Below are positions 23,440 through 35,269 of a stretch of DNA of 64,000 bases, one piece after another. Position 1 is the first letter of the stretch. Each line of letters begins with the position of its first letter. Origin of the DNA: Achatina immaculata. Taxonomy: Eukaryota; Mollusca; Gastropoda; Stylommatophora; Achatinidae. The position numbers and the translations under genes are program-made. The notes beneath the pieces are model-generated. The model saw only the letters and a program-made list of their open reading frames with translations, searched no databases and had not been told where the DNA came from. The stretch covers positions 21,879,639-21,943,638 of the forward strand of contig CM019721.1 of assembly GCA_009760885.1 (NCBI GenBank). Reading direction: 5' to 3'.

Positions 23440-23640
23440 GTGTTAGGCACATTTATATGTTTAGTTGTGAGTGTTTGTTTGTGTCAAGCACATTTATATG
23501 TTTAGTTGTGAGTGTTTGTTTGTGTCAAGCACATTTATATGTTTAGTTGTGAGTGTTTGTTTGTGTCAAGCACATTTATATGTTTAGTTGTGAGTGTTTG
23601 TTTGTGTCAAGCACATTTATATGTTTAGTTGTGAGTGTCC
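23440..23640. repeat. 41-bp tandem repeat
   Basis: About five units of 41 bp (GTGTTTGTTTGTGTCAAGCA plus CATTTATATGTTTAGTTGTGA). The last four are identical or nearly so, which suggests recent expansion. Confidence 0.95.
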
Positions 23641-24129
23641 TGCTGTTTTTTTTGGTTTTTTTTTGTACGATATTTGTTGCATAAAGACTAACTGTATGCA
23701 GACAAACTCAGCCTGCACCAAGTACATAAAAGCTTTGCATGTTGTATGATTTGGCTGTGAACAATTTGTTTCTATTAAATGCAGAGAAAGAGAGATTTAT
23801 TAGTTTTTCTTTTCTGACCAAGGGATGTATGGACATGTGAGTGTTGTGACAGGTGAGTTTGAGTGAACAATTTTTCCATCTTTTCATCCCAGAAACATGT
23901 CAGACTATAAAATTGTGCATTTTTATACCAGACTGTTGAATATACGTGGGAAATATATCTGTTTGGTTGTTTCCGTATACTATAATATAGAGTTGTACAA
24001 AATACAGTTATTTGAATGTCACATACAGTTTGCGGAGGTGTGGCACTGTGTGAGTGAGTTGAAAAATAAAAAACTGAAGATAATTCTTGTACATGAAACA
24101 TACAAATAACCTGGAGAAATGCTAGTTTT
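23641..24129. other. intergenic, no gene seen
   Basis: AT-rich unassigned sequence between two tandem arrays. Open frames of 70-108 codons here lack any recognisable motif. Confidence 0.45.
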
Positions 24130-24700
24130 CCTGAACAAACACTACACTTATACCAGCAACACTACACTTATAGCTGCAACACTACACTTGTATCAGCAAC
24201 ACTACACTTATACCAGCAACATTACACTTATACCAGCAACACTACACTTGTATCAGCAACACTACACTTATACCAGCAACATTACACTTATACCAGCAAC
24301 ACTACACTTGTATCAGCAACACTACACTTGTATCAGCAACACTACACTTATACCAGCAACATTACACTTATACCAGCAACACTACACTTATACCAGCAAC
24401 ACTACACTTATACCAGCAACATTACACTTGTACCAGCAACACTACACTTATACCAGCAACATTACACTTATACCAGCAACACTACACTTATACCAGCAAC
24501 ACTACACTTATACCAGCAACACTACACTTATACCAGCAACACTACACTTATACCAGCAACATTACACTTATACCAGCAACACTACACTTATACCAGCAAC
24601 ACTACACTTATACCAGCAACACTACACTTATACCAGCAACACTACACTTATACCAGCAACATTACACTTGTACCAGCAACACTACACTTGTACCAGCAAT
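24130..24700. repeat. 20-bp minisatellite
   Basis: About 28 units of ACTACACTTATACCAGCAAC with few variants (ATTACAC, CTTGTATC). The 20-bp period rotates through all frames without creating stops, giving a spurious 195-codon frame. Confidence 0.97.
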
Positions 24701-25134
24701 ATTTAAAAGTTACAGTGCAGTGTCTACAACAGATAATATAGGAATGGACTAGCATAAAGCAGTGTTCAGTAAAAGTTTCCAGATTTCACATGATGATGAT
24801 GATGCCCACAGTTTTTTTTTTTACAGTTAATGAACATTTTATCTTTTACCAATGTAAAGACTGTTTTATTGCTTTATTTTTGAGAGTTTTTCAGAAATGT
24901 GTGTGTGTTTTTAAATCATGTCAGTTGTAGATAAAAAGTGAATGAATGACCAAGACATGTTTGTAGAACTAATTCATGTCAGTGTAGTTTGTGAATGTAC
25001 TATCTGTTCAATGTCCAAAACAGCTTTAAAACCACAAATATACTTTGCTTACACAAGCAAGGAATGGCTCACAGACAGCCATGTATGTTATGCCTCTCCT
25101 AGTTTACAGTCTGAAATGATGTTTTTGTGTGACA
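24701..25134. other. intergenic, no gene seen
   Basis: Unassigned sequence with a short GATGAT run near 24791. The 81-codon frame at 24942 has no recognised motif and runs into the next array. Confidence 0.45.
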
Positions 25135-25950
25135 GATGGAAACTGTATCTCAGATATGACAGGGTAGAAGCTCTGTCTCAGATGTGACAGTGTAGAAGCT
25201 CTGTCTCAGATGTGACAGTGTAGAAGCTCTGTCTCAGATGTGACAGTGTAGAAGCTCTGTCTCAGATGTGACAGTGTAGAAGCTCTGTCTCAGATATGAC
25301 AGGGTAGAAGCTATATCTCAGATATGACAGGGTAGAAGCTATATCTCAGATATGACAGGGTAGAAGCTATATCTCAGATATGACAGGGTAGAAGCTATAT
25401 CTCAGATATGACAGGGTAGAAGCTATATCTCAGATATGACAGGGTAGAAGCTCTGTCTCAGATATGACAGTGTAGAAGCTCTGTCTCAGATGTGACAGTG
25501 TAGAAGCTATATCTCAGATGTGACAGTGTAGAAGCTATATCTCAGATGTGACAGTGTAGAAGCTCTGTCTCAGATGTGATAGTGTAGAAGCTATATCTCA
25601 GATGTGATAGTGTAGAAGCTATATCTCAGATGTGATAGTGTAGAAGCTGTATCTCACTGTATCTCAGATGTGATATAGTGTAGAAGTTATATCTCTGATA
25701 TGTTAGTGTAGAGGCTGTATCTCACTGTATCTCAGATGTGATATAGTGTAGAAGCTATATCTCTGATATGTTAGTGTAGAGGCTGTATCTCACTGTATCT
25801 CAGATGTGATAGTGTAGAAGTTATATCTCAGATGTGTTAGTGTAGGAGCTATACCTCAGATGTTAGCGTAGGAGCTATATCTCAGATGTTTTAGTGTAGG
25901 AGCTATACCTCAGATGTGTCAGTGTAAAAGCTATGTCTCAGATGTGTTAA
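25135..25950. repeat. 28-bp minisatellite, left part
   Basis: About 28 units of GTGTAGAAGCTCTGTCTCAG plus ATGTGACA, with subtypes (CTATATCTC, GGGTAGAAG) arranged in blocks and some longer units from 25640. The same array resumes at 30208 and again at 31588. It has been split by a LINE and by a mariner. Confidence 0.95.
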
Positions 25951-26549
25951 TGTTATTGTTTGTCCATCGTCTTCGATGATGACCACAGATTCATCTTTGT
26001 CAGAATAGGGAGAGGTGTGTCCGTGCGTGACCAACTAGGCCCTATACGAGCTCTAAAAGTTTTGCCACACACAAAACATATATATGTCCAGATTCAGTTG
26101 TGGGTGCTTGTGTTGCCTTGGCTTTTTGTATTACATGTTTGTGCTGTTCTGGGCACTTTCAATTCTTGAGCACTCTGTTCTCTTAGCACCCAGGGTGGTT
26201 AAAGCCCTCCATGATGTGTGGACTTGTGCTATGGCCTCCCAAGAGTTTATGTCTATCCCGAAGGCTTTGAGCGAGGTTTTGAGCTTATCCTTGTAACGCA
26301 TTTTTTTACCCTCCAGCTTTCCGTTTTCTATTCAGAAGTTCCCCATAAAGGAGTTGTTTGGCAGTAAAGTTTTACTCATTTCTGACTACGTGCCCTGTCC
26401 ATCGAATTTGCGCCTTTTGAAGCATTGTGTAGATGCTTGGAATATTAGCTCTTGTGAGAACTTTAGTGTTAGGTGTCATTTGCTGCCATTTGATGTTCAA
26501 TATTTTTTGGAGACAGCCTAGATTTAGTTGTCTTGCATGCCTACTATAG

Positions 26550-26890
26550 ACTGTCCATGCTTTGGCTGCATACATTAGTGTGGTCAGAACAACAGCTTTA
26601 TAGACCTTTAACTTGGTGGCAGCATACATTAGTGTGGTCAGAACGACAGCTTTATAGACCTTTAACTTGGTGGCAGCATACATTAGTGTGGTCAGAACGA
26701 CAGCTTTATAGACCTTTAACTTGGTGGCAGCATACATTAGTGTGGTCAGAACGACAGCTTTATAGACCTTTAACTTGGTGGCAGCATACATTAGTGTGGT
26801 CAGAACGACAGCTTTATAGACCTTTAACTTGGTGGCAGCATACATTAGTGTGGTCAGAACGACAGCTTTATAGACCTTTAACTTGATGGT
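26550..26890 (-). repeat. 54-bp tandem array inside the LINE ORF
   Basis: Six consecutive copies of a 54-bp segment encoding TKLKVYKAVVLTTLMYAA on the minus strand. That segment normally occurs once in this LINE family, just before the AWTVY block. Because 54 is 18 codons, the frame remains open for 182 residues. Confidence 0.95.
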
Positions 26891-29140
26891 AACACCGAGT
26901 CCTCTTCTTTTCCCATACATTTTTTCCTAGCCTCCCAAATGCTGCACTGGCTCTAGCCATTCTGTTGCTGACTTCAGCATCAAGACTGACTGCCCCAGAA
27001 AGGGTACTGCCAAGATAAGTGAAATTTTCTGCGGATTTTAGCTTTTGTCCCTTTATCACGATTTCCAGGTCAGTATATTCTTTGTTGGGGGCGGGTTGAT
27101 ATACAACTTCTGTTTTTCCTATGTTGATCGTAAGGCCAAAGTTGTCACGTGTCCCTCGAGAAGTTATCAGTAATGGTTTGCATATTAGATGTTGAATTAG
27201 CATTTAGTGCACAGTCATCAGTGAACAGAAAGTCTTTGATTTTCACATTCCTAACTTTTGAGGCAGCTTTTAATCGCCTTAAATTGAAGAGCTTTCCATC
27301 TGTTCTATAAATTAACGGAAAACAGTTTTCGTTTGAGATTCCGGAGGCATCCATGAGCACACCAGAGAACATCGTGCTGAAGAGTGCAGGTGCAAGGACA
27401 CATCCCTGCTTTACCCCACAGGTAATAGGAAAGGATTCGGAGACCTCACCATCATCGAGAACACAAACCTTCATGCATTCATGAATTTGATGAACTATTT
27501 CTATGAACCTGGCTGGGCATCCAAATTTAGCCATTATTAGCCAAAGACTGTCTCTCTTGACAGCATCAAAGGCTTTGTTAAGTCTACAAAAATGGTTAAT
27601 AGGTCACTGTGCTGATCCTGGCACTTTTCTTGGAGTTGGTGGATAGCGAAGATCATGTCAACTGTCCCTCTTCCTGCTCGAAAACCGCATGGACTCTTGG
27701 GAAGCAAATTATCCTCAAGATATTTATTGAGTCGGTTTAGCAGGACGCGAGCCAGTACTTTGCCAGTGATTGATAGAAGCGAAATTCCTCTGTAATTGTC
27801 ACAATGGTGGCAATTGCCCTTATTCTTGTACAGGTGGACCATTTGAGCATCTTTAAAATCTTGTGGTAGAGTTCCCGAGCTCCAAGCTGAGCAGAAGAGA
27901 TCAGTGAGGCTTTGTATGATGCGGGTTCCCCCTACTTTGAAGATCTCAGCAGGGATGGCATCTGAGACTGCAGCTTTCCCCCTTGATAACTGGTTATGGC
28001 GTTCTTAACTTCCTGGATGGTTGGTGGTAGATCTAGCTTGCTTTTAATTTCAACCTGAGGTGCGAGCAATCGCTTCGTCATTGATGGTCGATGACCAATT
28101 GAGGACTGTATTGAAGTGCTGTGCCCACCGCTTCAGGATTTCGTTTTTTTCTGACAGTAGCATGTTCCCATCTGAGCTGTATAGAGGTGCAGATCTTGAG
28201 GATTTCGGTCCATATATTGTCTTTAGTGCATCATAAAACCTTTTCGTATCATTCCTATCTGCGTACCAACCATGTGTCATATAATTTATTTTGACATTCC
28301 TTACGTGCCCGAACGTATAGTGCCCTCTTTGATAAAGATGTTGGGTCACTTAGTGTTTCCTTGTATAGCTATTTTTTTTTTTTAGCTAGTAAAGTTTTTA
28401 TCACGATGTCATTTTCGTCAAACCAGTCTTGGTTTTTATGCTGGTTTACACCAAGACGGTCCTTTACTGTAATGTAAACGGTTTCTTTAAACATCATCCA
28501 GTGTTTGCCAATATTATCATGATCTCTTGGAAAGTTCTCTAACTTCCTTTCTAGGTTGTGAACCAAGCATTCTGTGATTATCTCAGAATTGAGTTTTTTA
28601 ACACTGAGTCTTTTTTGGACTCTCTGCCCTTGAGGCCATCTTCTTGGTTGGATGTGTAGCTCAAGCTTTGATATAATCAGTCTGTGGTCCGTCCAACAAT
28701 CAGCACCACACATGCCATTTGTAGCACACACATCTCTCAGATCTCGTCTTCTTGTGATGATATAATCGATTAAGTGCCAGTGTTTGGAACGAGGATGCAT
28801 CCAAGATGTCTTATTTCTTTTTGGCAAGCAAAACAGGCTGTTGGTGATCATGAGGTTGTGTGTGGCACATAAACTTAACGGCAGATGTCCATTGCCATTT
28901 CATTTGCTGATCACGCCATTCCAGAACTGGTGGTCTGAGCCGACTCTGGTATTTAGATCTCCAAGAATAATTAGTTTATCCATTCTGGGTACTTTAATCA
29001 CAGCAGCCTCCAGTTCCTCATAAAATTGTGACTTTGTTGATTCAGGGTTTGTCATTGTTGGGGCGCAGACACTGAGTAGGGTTATGAGTTTCTTACTGTT
29101 TACAGGGAGCCTCAGTGTCATAAGTCGGTGGCTAGTTCTC

Positions 29141-29400
29141 CCGGGCAAGTTATCCAACTTGTGTACTAGGCTTGATTTTATTATTCACAGGGAGCCTCGG
29201 GTCATCACTAATTCCCCCGGGCAAGTTATCCAACTTGTGTACTAGGCTTGATTTTATTATTCACAGGGAGCCTCGGGTCATCACTAATTCCCCCGGGCAA
29301 GTTATCCAACTTGTGTACTAGGCTTGATTTTATTATTCACAGGCAGCCTCCGGGTCATAAGTCGGTCACTAATTCCCCCGGGCAAGTTATCCAGCTTGTG
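29141..29400 (-). repeat. 76-bp tandem array inside the LINE endonuclease region
   Basis: Copies of a segment starting CCGGGCAAGTTATCCAACTT at 29141, 29217 and 29293, plus a partial fourth at about 29378. On the minus strand it encodes the LVHKLDNLPGGIS / LRLPVNNKI part of the endonuclease. The 76-bp period shifts the frame at every unit. Confidence 0.92.
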
Positions 29401-30207
29401 TACCGACACCGGCTTCTCGACGATCCATGCTACTACAGCCACTCCAAAAGAAAGTGTACCCATCCCCCGAGCTCTGCAAGTCTTGTCTCGCTCAGAGCTA
29501 CGATGTCCAGGTTGTATTTTGCAAGTTCTCTTGCCACAAGTGCTGTGCGTCTTTCAGGCCTTTTTGACATGCATGCATCATTGAGTGCGCACATTCCAAG
29601 TGCCTATTTTTTAATAACTTCTTCCTTCTCATGGTTGAAGGGGAATACTGTGACTAGCACTTTATCTGGTTTATAGTGAGGGAGAGTTGTGCACATTCAT
29701 CAACCTCACTCTCTCTTCCTGATCTTATCATGTACCAGTGGCTAGACAAGTCGAGATGACTGGAGATAAGTCGGATGGAGTGGATGGCCAGAATGTTCTA
29801 TTGTGTCTCACAAAGCCCTGTGCACTCCACAATGCTCTGTTATAATCGCCTTTCTGCCCGGTGGTTAAAAAAAAGACTCATACGCGTTGTCCACCAACTA
29901 CAGACTTTTTAAACAGGGTAGACAAGGCCCTTTGCTACCGACAGGCAACACACTGAAACCAGCATCGGGAACACAATGCCAACAACACACAAGGCTGCCA
30001 TTTTGGTGACTGCATTTGAATTAGAAGCTGTCCACGCTCGCAAATATATGAAATCATGTATCCCCAAGTAGAACACTGTAATCCAGAAGTGTTGTCCACA
30101 CTTTCACACACTTTAGCACATTATCCGACAGCCCTACTACACGAAAGTGCAAAACATTAGCTAGTGATACACTGGCGAGTCTATTGGCAGCCATGCTAAT
30201 CACGTGT

Positions 30208-30305
30208 GTTAGTGTAGAAGCTATATCTCAGATGTGACAGTGTAGAAGCTATATCTCAGATGTGATAATGTAGAAGTTGTGTCTCAGAAGCAATAGTGTA
30301 GAAGC
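30208..30305. repeat. 28-bp minisatellite, middle part
   Basis: Continuation of the 25135-25950 array after the LINE: TGTTAGTGTAGAAGCTATAT, then three more units up to the mariner. A last unit survives at 31588-31617. Confidence 0.95.
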
Positions 30306-30307
30306 TA

Positions 30308-31585
30308 CAAGGGATGATTGATAAGTTCTCGGCGTAAGGTACAAATACTTGAAACACACAGTTGATATTATGTGCATTGTAGATCAGGTTAGTATAAGAT
30401 TAAACACCAAGTTTCAAGAAATTAACTGCAACCAATTTTTTTTTAACAGTCTTCTGAAGTGGTAAAGGGTAGCAGAAATTGAGAAAATGGATAAAATTTC
30501 TCATTGAGCAGTCATTCGCTACCTCTGCATCAAGGGCTTATCATCGAAGGAGATCCATGAGGATATGACAAAGACTCTAGGGAAGAGTGCCCCTTCTTAC
30601 AGCACAGTGAAGAAATGGGCAGCTCAATTCAAACATGGAAGGGAGAGTCTAGAAGATGATCCCCATCCAGGAAGACCAAGAACGGTAACCGATGAAACCA
30701 CCGGCAGAGTCCATGACATGATAATGGAGGATCGATGACTAACTGAGTGGTATATTGCTGCTGAGTTGGGCATCTCCCAGTAACGTGTTCATGCCATTAT
30801 TCACAATGATTTTCAAATGACAAAGCTCTCTGCTCGATGACTTCTTGGAGCTGATCACAGACGACAGCATCTCAACATTTCAAGAGACAATCTTGGCCAT
30901 TTTTCTGCAGATCCTCAAAAGTTTCTTCAGCAGTTTGTATCTACGGATGAAACTTGGATACATCATTTTCAACCAGAAACCAGAGAACAGTCAAAGCAGT
31001 GGAAACATGGATCCCCACCTCCAAAGAAAGCAAGGGTGGTTCTGTCTGCAGGCAAAGTGATGGCTTCCATCTTTTGGGATTCAGAAGATGTGCTATTGGT
31101 AGACTATCTTCAAAAAGGCAGAACGGTGACCTGGGCCTATTATGCTAATCTTGTGAAGCAACTGCGGGTCAAACTGAAGGAAAAGCATCGAGGGAAATTG
31201 AAGAGAGGAGTCATCTTTCATCAAGATAATGCTCGATTTCACAAGTCGGCAATGACAATGGCTGCCATTCATGAATGCGGCTTCCAGCTTCTTGAACATC
31301 CTCCTTATTCCCCAGATTTGGCCCTTTTGGACTATTACCTGTTTACCAAACTCAAAAAGGAGCTCAGCGGTTGCAAATTTGCTTGAGATGATGATGTCAT
31401 TCATGCTGTAGACCACTTTCCACTGGCACAAGATGCTGACTTTTACAAAGAAGGGATCCATATGCTCCAGGATTGCTGACTAAGTGCATAAACTTGCAAG
31501 GGGACTATGTTGAGGAATAACCCACAAAAGTTGTCCATAAATAATCCGTTGTACCTTATGCCAAGAACTTATCAATCACCCCTCG
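30308..31585 (+). mobile_element. full-length mariner inserted in the 28-bp array
   Basis: Flanked by TA (30306-30307 and 31586-31587). Terminal inverted repeats of about 38 bp begin CAAGGGATGATTGATAAGTT on the left and CGAGGGGTGATTGATAAGTT on the inverted right end. Removing the element and one TA gives back the array sequence GAAGCTATGTCTCAG, which occurs intact at about 25927. Confidence 0.95.
30487..31520 (+). pseudogene. mariner (DD34D) transposase pseudogene
   Basis: About 344 codons from MDKISH. The helix-turn-helix half (STVKKWAAQFKHGRESLEDD, HPGRPRTVT) and the catalytic half are colinear: TDETWIHHF (first Asp), FHQDNARFH (second Asp), and PYSPDLALLDYYLF (third Asp). At least five in-frame stops interrupt the reading frame (after KISH, EDR, ISQ, SAR and CKFA). 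It ends with the usual YVEE at a stop. The catalytic residues are kept but the copy cannot make a full protein. Confidence 0.9.
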
Positions 31586-31617
31586 TATGTCTCAGATATG
31601 ATAGTGTAGAAGCCATG

Positions 31618-32395
31618 TTTGAGGACTTGGAGAGAGCTAATTAATGACGGTCCACTCTTCACAAACTTAAACCAACACTTGTAACCAGATAATAGCCAGG
31701 ACACACCAACATTTGTGACATCATAACATTAATATATGAACTGACACAGTGTCATTCAAGTAAAATTAACAAGTTGCAGTCAGATATTTTGTGATTAGGA
31801 GGAAAAATATTGAATAAAATTTGACAAATAATTCTATGGTCACTTTGATTAACATGGTTGCCTGTGTTTCCCATTCTCTGTTGTCATGTTATATGCTTTG
31901 TAATGTAACACTGGGACTCCTTATCTATGCTGTCATTAACCCTTTATCCAGCAGTGTAAAAGTAATTGAAAACAGTTTATCCACAACCTAATTTTACAAG
32001 TTTTATGAAGTAATCTGCTATTCTGCTGCCTTTATCAAAAAATAAATGGGATGGGGAATTCTTGATTAAGCCGCATTCTGTGAATTAATTTTGTGTGTGT
32101 GTGCTGCTGGACACTAGATAAATGTGTCAGAATTTCTTTCTCATCATCATCATCATCGCCTTTCACTCCCTTGAGAGCATATGCCTTAAACTGAAGAAGA
32201 CGTTGAAAGGTCAGCATTTTTCATGGGGTGCTGAAGCTGAAGCTGTTGTTTGCACATGGACCAGACACTGGCAGAAACTTTCTTCATCAACCGAATGAAA
32301 CAACGGATATCGCAGAATGAAAAATGTGTGGCTGTAAATGGGGACTGTTGACAAATAAATTTATAGTGTGTATCTATCTGGAATCCTATTAAAAT
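31618..32395. other. intergenic, no gene seen
   Basis: AT-rich unassigned sequence between the split minisatellite and the next LINE. It has a short CATCAT run near 32142-32157. No supported ORF. Confidence 0.45.
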
Positions 32396-32398
32396 CAA

Positions 32399-33770
32399 AT
32401 AAAGACCAAAAGCAAAGATGGGCTGAACACTTCCAAGAAATACTTAATCGACCGCACCCAAAAGAATTGTTAAACCTTAATATCAGTTGTGTCAAAAGTA
32501 TTTTGCAGGGTCATTTTGAATAGACTTAAAGATATAGTGGATACTGCAATAAGAGAAGAACAAGCAGGATTTCGAAAAGGGAGAAGCTGTCTCGACCAGA
32601 TCTTTACTCTAAGAGTAATACTTGAAGAACATATTGAAAGCAGAAACCATTAATACTGAACTTCATAGATTTTAAAAAGGCATTTGATAGCATACACAGA
32701 AATTCATTATGGAGAATTTTAAGTCTGTATGGAATACCATCTAAAATTGTCAACATCATTAAGGACTTATACAATGGATATGTTTGTGCAGTCAAGACAG
32801 AAGAAGGGATGAGTGAATGGTTCCAGATTGAAACAGGTGTGAAACAAGGATGTATACTGTCTCCTTTACTTTTTGGAATTACAATAAACTTCATAATGAA
32901 AAAATGCTGCACAGGCAACACAGGTATTGACTGGGTACATGGGACCGAACTAGAAGGTCTTGATTTTGCTGGCATAACTCTTATCAGTAATAATGTGAAT
33001 TCCATGCAAGAAAAAACAGATATCCTGTCTTCACTGGCTAGCAAAATAGGACTTGAAATTAACAAGGATAAAACAAAAATAATGAAACTTCCCATTAATC
33101 AGAATGGAAAAATACACGTAGAAGGGACATATTTTGAAGTCAATCAATTTGCATACCTTGGCAGCTACATAGACCAGGATGGTGACACTAGAAAGGAAGT
33201 TAAGATCAGAATTGCAAAAGCAACATCAATCTTCAAGAATCTTGAGAACATATGGAATTCAAAAGTTATAAACACAAAAACCAAGTTAAGACTATTCAAT
33301 TCAAATGTTATATCCACCCTCATTTATGCATGCGAAAGCTGGAAAACAACTAAAGAAATAGAAAGGAAATTATACTCTTTTGAAAACAAATGCCTAAGGA
33401 AAATACTTAGCATCAAGTGGAACAGATTCAAGAACAATGAAGAGATAAGACAGATGACTGAACAACAACCAGTCTCATGGGTGATCAGGAAAAGGAGATG
33501 GACATATGTTGGTCACTTGATGAGAAGAAATGATCAGAGAATCCCAAAACAAGATATGAAGTGGAACACAGCAGGCCGAAGAAAAAGAGGCAGACCGCGT
33601 GAAACTCTGAAGAGGACATTGTTAAGAGAGGCCAAATTAACAGGCATAAAATCCTTTGATGAGGTTGAAAGACTCGCAGAAGACAGGAAAAATTGGTGAA
33701 CTACTTTGCGAGCCCTATGTGACGTTTAACGGCACAGGAAGGATATAAGATATAAGATATATATAAGATT
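32399..33770 (+). mobile_element. LINE with reverse transcriptase, internally deleted
   Basis: A second LINE family. It starts with QRWAEHFQEILNRP, skips part of the finger region, then reads EEQAGFRKGRSCLDQIF, NFIDFKKAFDSIH, GVKQGCILSPLLF, FAYLGSYIDQDGD and GRRKRGRPRETLKRTLLREA, with a GATATAAGATATAAG-type 3' tail (33743-33765). The main open frame is 32809-33699. Where the FADD active-site loop should be, it reads LDFAGITL, so the catalytic aspartates are deleted. Fragments of the same family lie at 58129-58719 and, as relics, at 8477 and 56460. Confidence 0.88.
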
Positions 33771-34526
33771 TTCTAACTGGACGCTGAGGTGACCACCAGC
33801 AGGAAACATAGATTCATGAATCAGAAATCTGGTCAGTGAAAATGTTTCTTGTTAACAAGCAAAAGGTCAGCAGATACATGTCATCGATTTGTGTTGGCTG
33901 ATCTTTATCCATCACAACCAACAATCCAAAGCAGGCATAAATAGAAAGGAAATTATACTCTTTTGAAAACAAATGCCTAAGGAAAATACTTAGCATCAAG
34001 TGGAACAGATTCAAGAACAATGAAGAGATAAGACAGATGACTGAACAACAACCAGTCTCATGGGTGATCAGGAAAAGGAGATGGACATATGTGGTCACTT
34101 GATGAGAAGAAATGATCAGAGAATCCCAAAACAAGATATGAAGTGGAACACAGCAGGCCGAAGAAAAAGAGGCAGACCGCGTGAAACTCTGAAGAGGACA
34201 TTGTTAAGAGAGGCCAAATTAACAGGCATAAAATCCTTTGATGAGGTTGAAAGACTCGCAGAAGACAGGAAAAATTGGTGAACTACTTTGCGAGCCCTAT
34301 GTGACGTTTAACGGCACAGGAAGGATATAAGATATAAGATATATATAAGATTTTCTAACTGGACGCTGAGGTGACCACCAGCAGGAAACATAGATTCATG
34401 AATCAGAAATCTGGTCAGTGAAAATGTTTCTTGTTAACAAGCAAAAGGTCAGCAGATACAATGTCATCGATTTGTGTTGGCTGATCTTTATCCATCACAA
34501 CCAACAATCCAAAGCAGGCATAAATA
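33361..34526 (+). repeat. 583-bp tandem duplication of LINE 3' end plus Helitron piece
   Basis: 33361-33943 is repeated at 33944-34526 with only about two single-base indels. The unit joins the LINE C-terminus (from the ERKLYSFENKC codons) to minus-strand Helitron leader sequence. The junction shows microhomology (AAATA). The near identity marks it as recent. Confidence 0.93.
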
Positions 34527-34732
34527 TAACGGGAGTTACTTCCCATCATTTCTATTGATCGGTTTCAATCCCACCCCAAATCCACAGGCCCACCTAGGGA
34601 CAATCTAACCACCTCTGTGCACTGTCCAGATTGTAAGTCATATGTGTGCCAAATTTGGTTGAAATTGCTCCAGGTGTTCTAGCGTGATGCTGGAACATAC
34701 GCATATACGTTCATTTAGATATATATATATAT
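33785..34732 (-). mobile_element. Helitron 5' leader, minus strand (duplicated piece)
   Basis: The reverse complement of 34530-34732 matches the Helitron leader at 38746-38965 (start of AT repeat, AAATGAACGT, GGAGCAATTTCA, TTACAATCTGGACAGTGCAC, GTAACTCCCGTTATATTTAT). 33785-33943 and its duplicate at 34368-34526 correspond to about 38960-39060. No coding part is included. Confidence 0.75.
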
Positions 34733-35269
34733 TTCAGTTTTTTCATCTTTTTTTTTTTTTTTTAACAAGATCAGATTTTTAATTTGATTTTGTTTTCTTT
34801 TAAAGATTTAATGTAATACATCTGTGCACAAACAAAATGGAAGTTGAATGTTCCATGCCATCAGACAGATCAAAACTGTGATTAACTTGATTTTGTCCAA
34901 CTTTGCTTCATTCACTTGAGTGATTTTGTGAATCAGATTTGACTGCTCAGATTTCATGCATTTTAGTTATTCATTTAGTTTTGTGAGTTGGATACACTTT
35001 GAAAAAGAAAAAAAAAAAGTAATAAAATATGAAGACATGGACTTGGAAGAGAGCAATGAGAAAATCACACACAAAGACAGAAGTGTTTGGCAGCACATTA
35101 TAAGATAAATGTTATTTCTTCACGTTTAATTTTTGCATCTGTTATTGTCAATTGGATGTGCTCAAATGTAATTTGTTTCACATATTGTTCATCACAGACA
35201 CTCTCTCTGGACTTCAGTTATTTATTATTGTGTCATCTTTTCATCCATTTCTTTTTTATTTTGATCCTG
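34733..35269. other. intergenic, AT-rich
   Basis: Poly-T rich and unassigned. The segment 35041-35115 is an older duplicate of 38310-38370 (GAGAAAATCAC...GGCAGCACATT...AAGATAAATGT). No gene seen. Confidence 0.5.

Larger units (their letters stand above)
25980..29650 (-). pseudogene. LINE ORF2-like polyprotein, multiply frameshifted
   Basis: Read from the 5' side: RPERRTALVARELAKYNLD and ALSETRLAELG (endonuclease start), LGDLNTRVG and W.DHRL (endonuclease catalytic blocks), then RWAQHFNTVLN, YRGISLLSITGKVLARV, GFRAGRGTVDMIF, FVDLTK, CGVKQGCVLAPALFS, the active-site loop FTDD, then AENFTYLGSTLS. A CFVCGKTFRARIG zinc-finger segment, frameshifted by one base before its HxxxH, closes the ORF. At least five frame breaks and two internal tandem expansions make it non-functional, although the FTDD aspartates remain. 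Confidence 0.88.
25952..30207 (-). mobile_element. near full-length LINE inserted in a minisatellite
   Basis: About 4.25 kb on the minus strand: 5' UTR (30207 to about 29680), endonuclease (about 29650-28650), reverse transcriptase (about 28050-26900), thumb region and a C2H2 zinc finger at the 3' end (about 26070-25990). It interrupts the 28-bp array. The flanks carry a probable 11-bp target-site duplication, TGTGTTAATGT on the left and TGTGTTAGTGT on the right. Confidence 0.88.

Noticed and set aside
24119..24741. 195- and 137-codon frames of YTSNTTLIPATLHLYQQH
   Set aside because: A 20-bp tandem repeat that cycles through three frames without stops.
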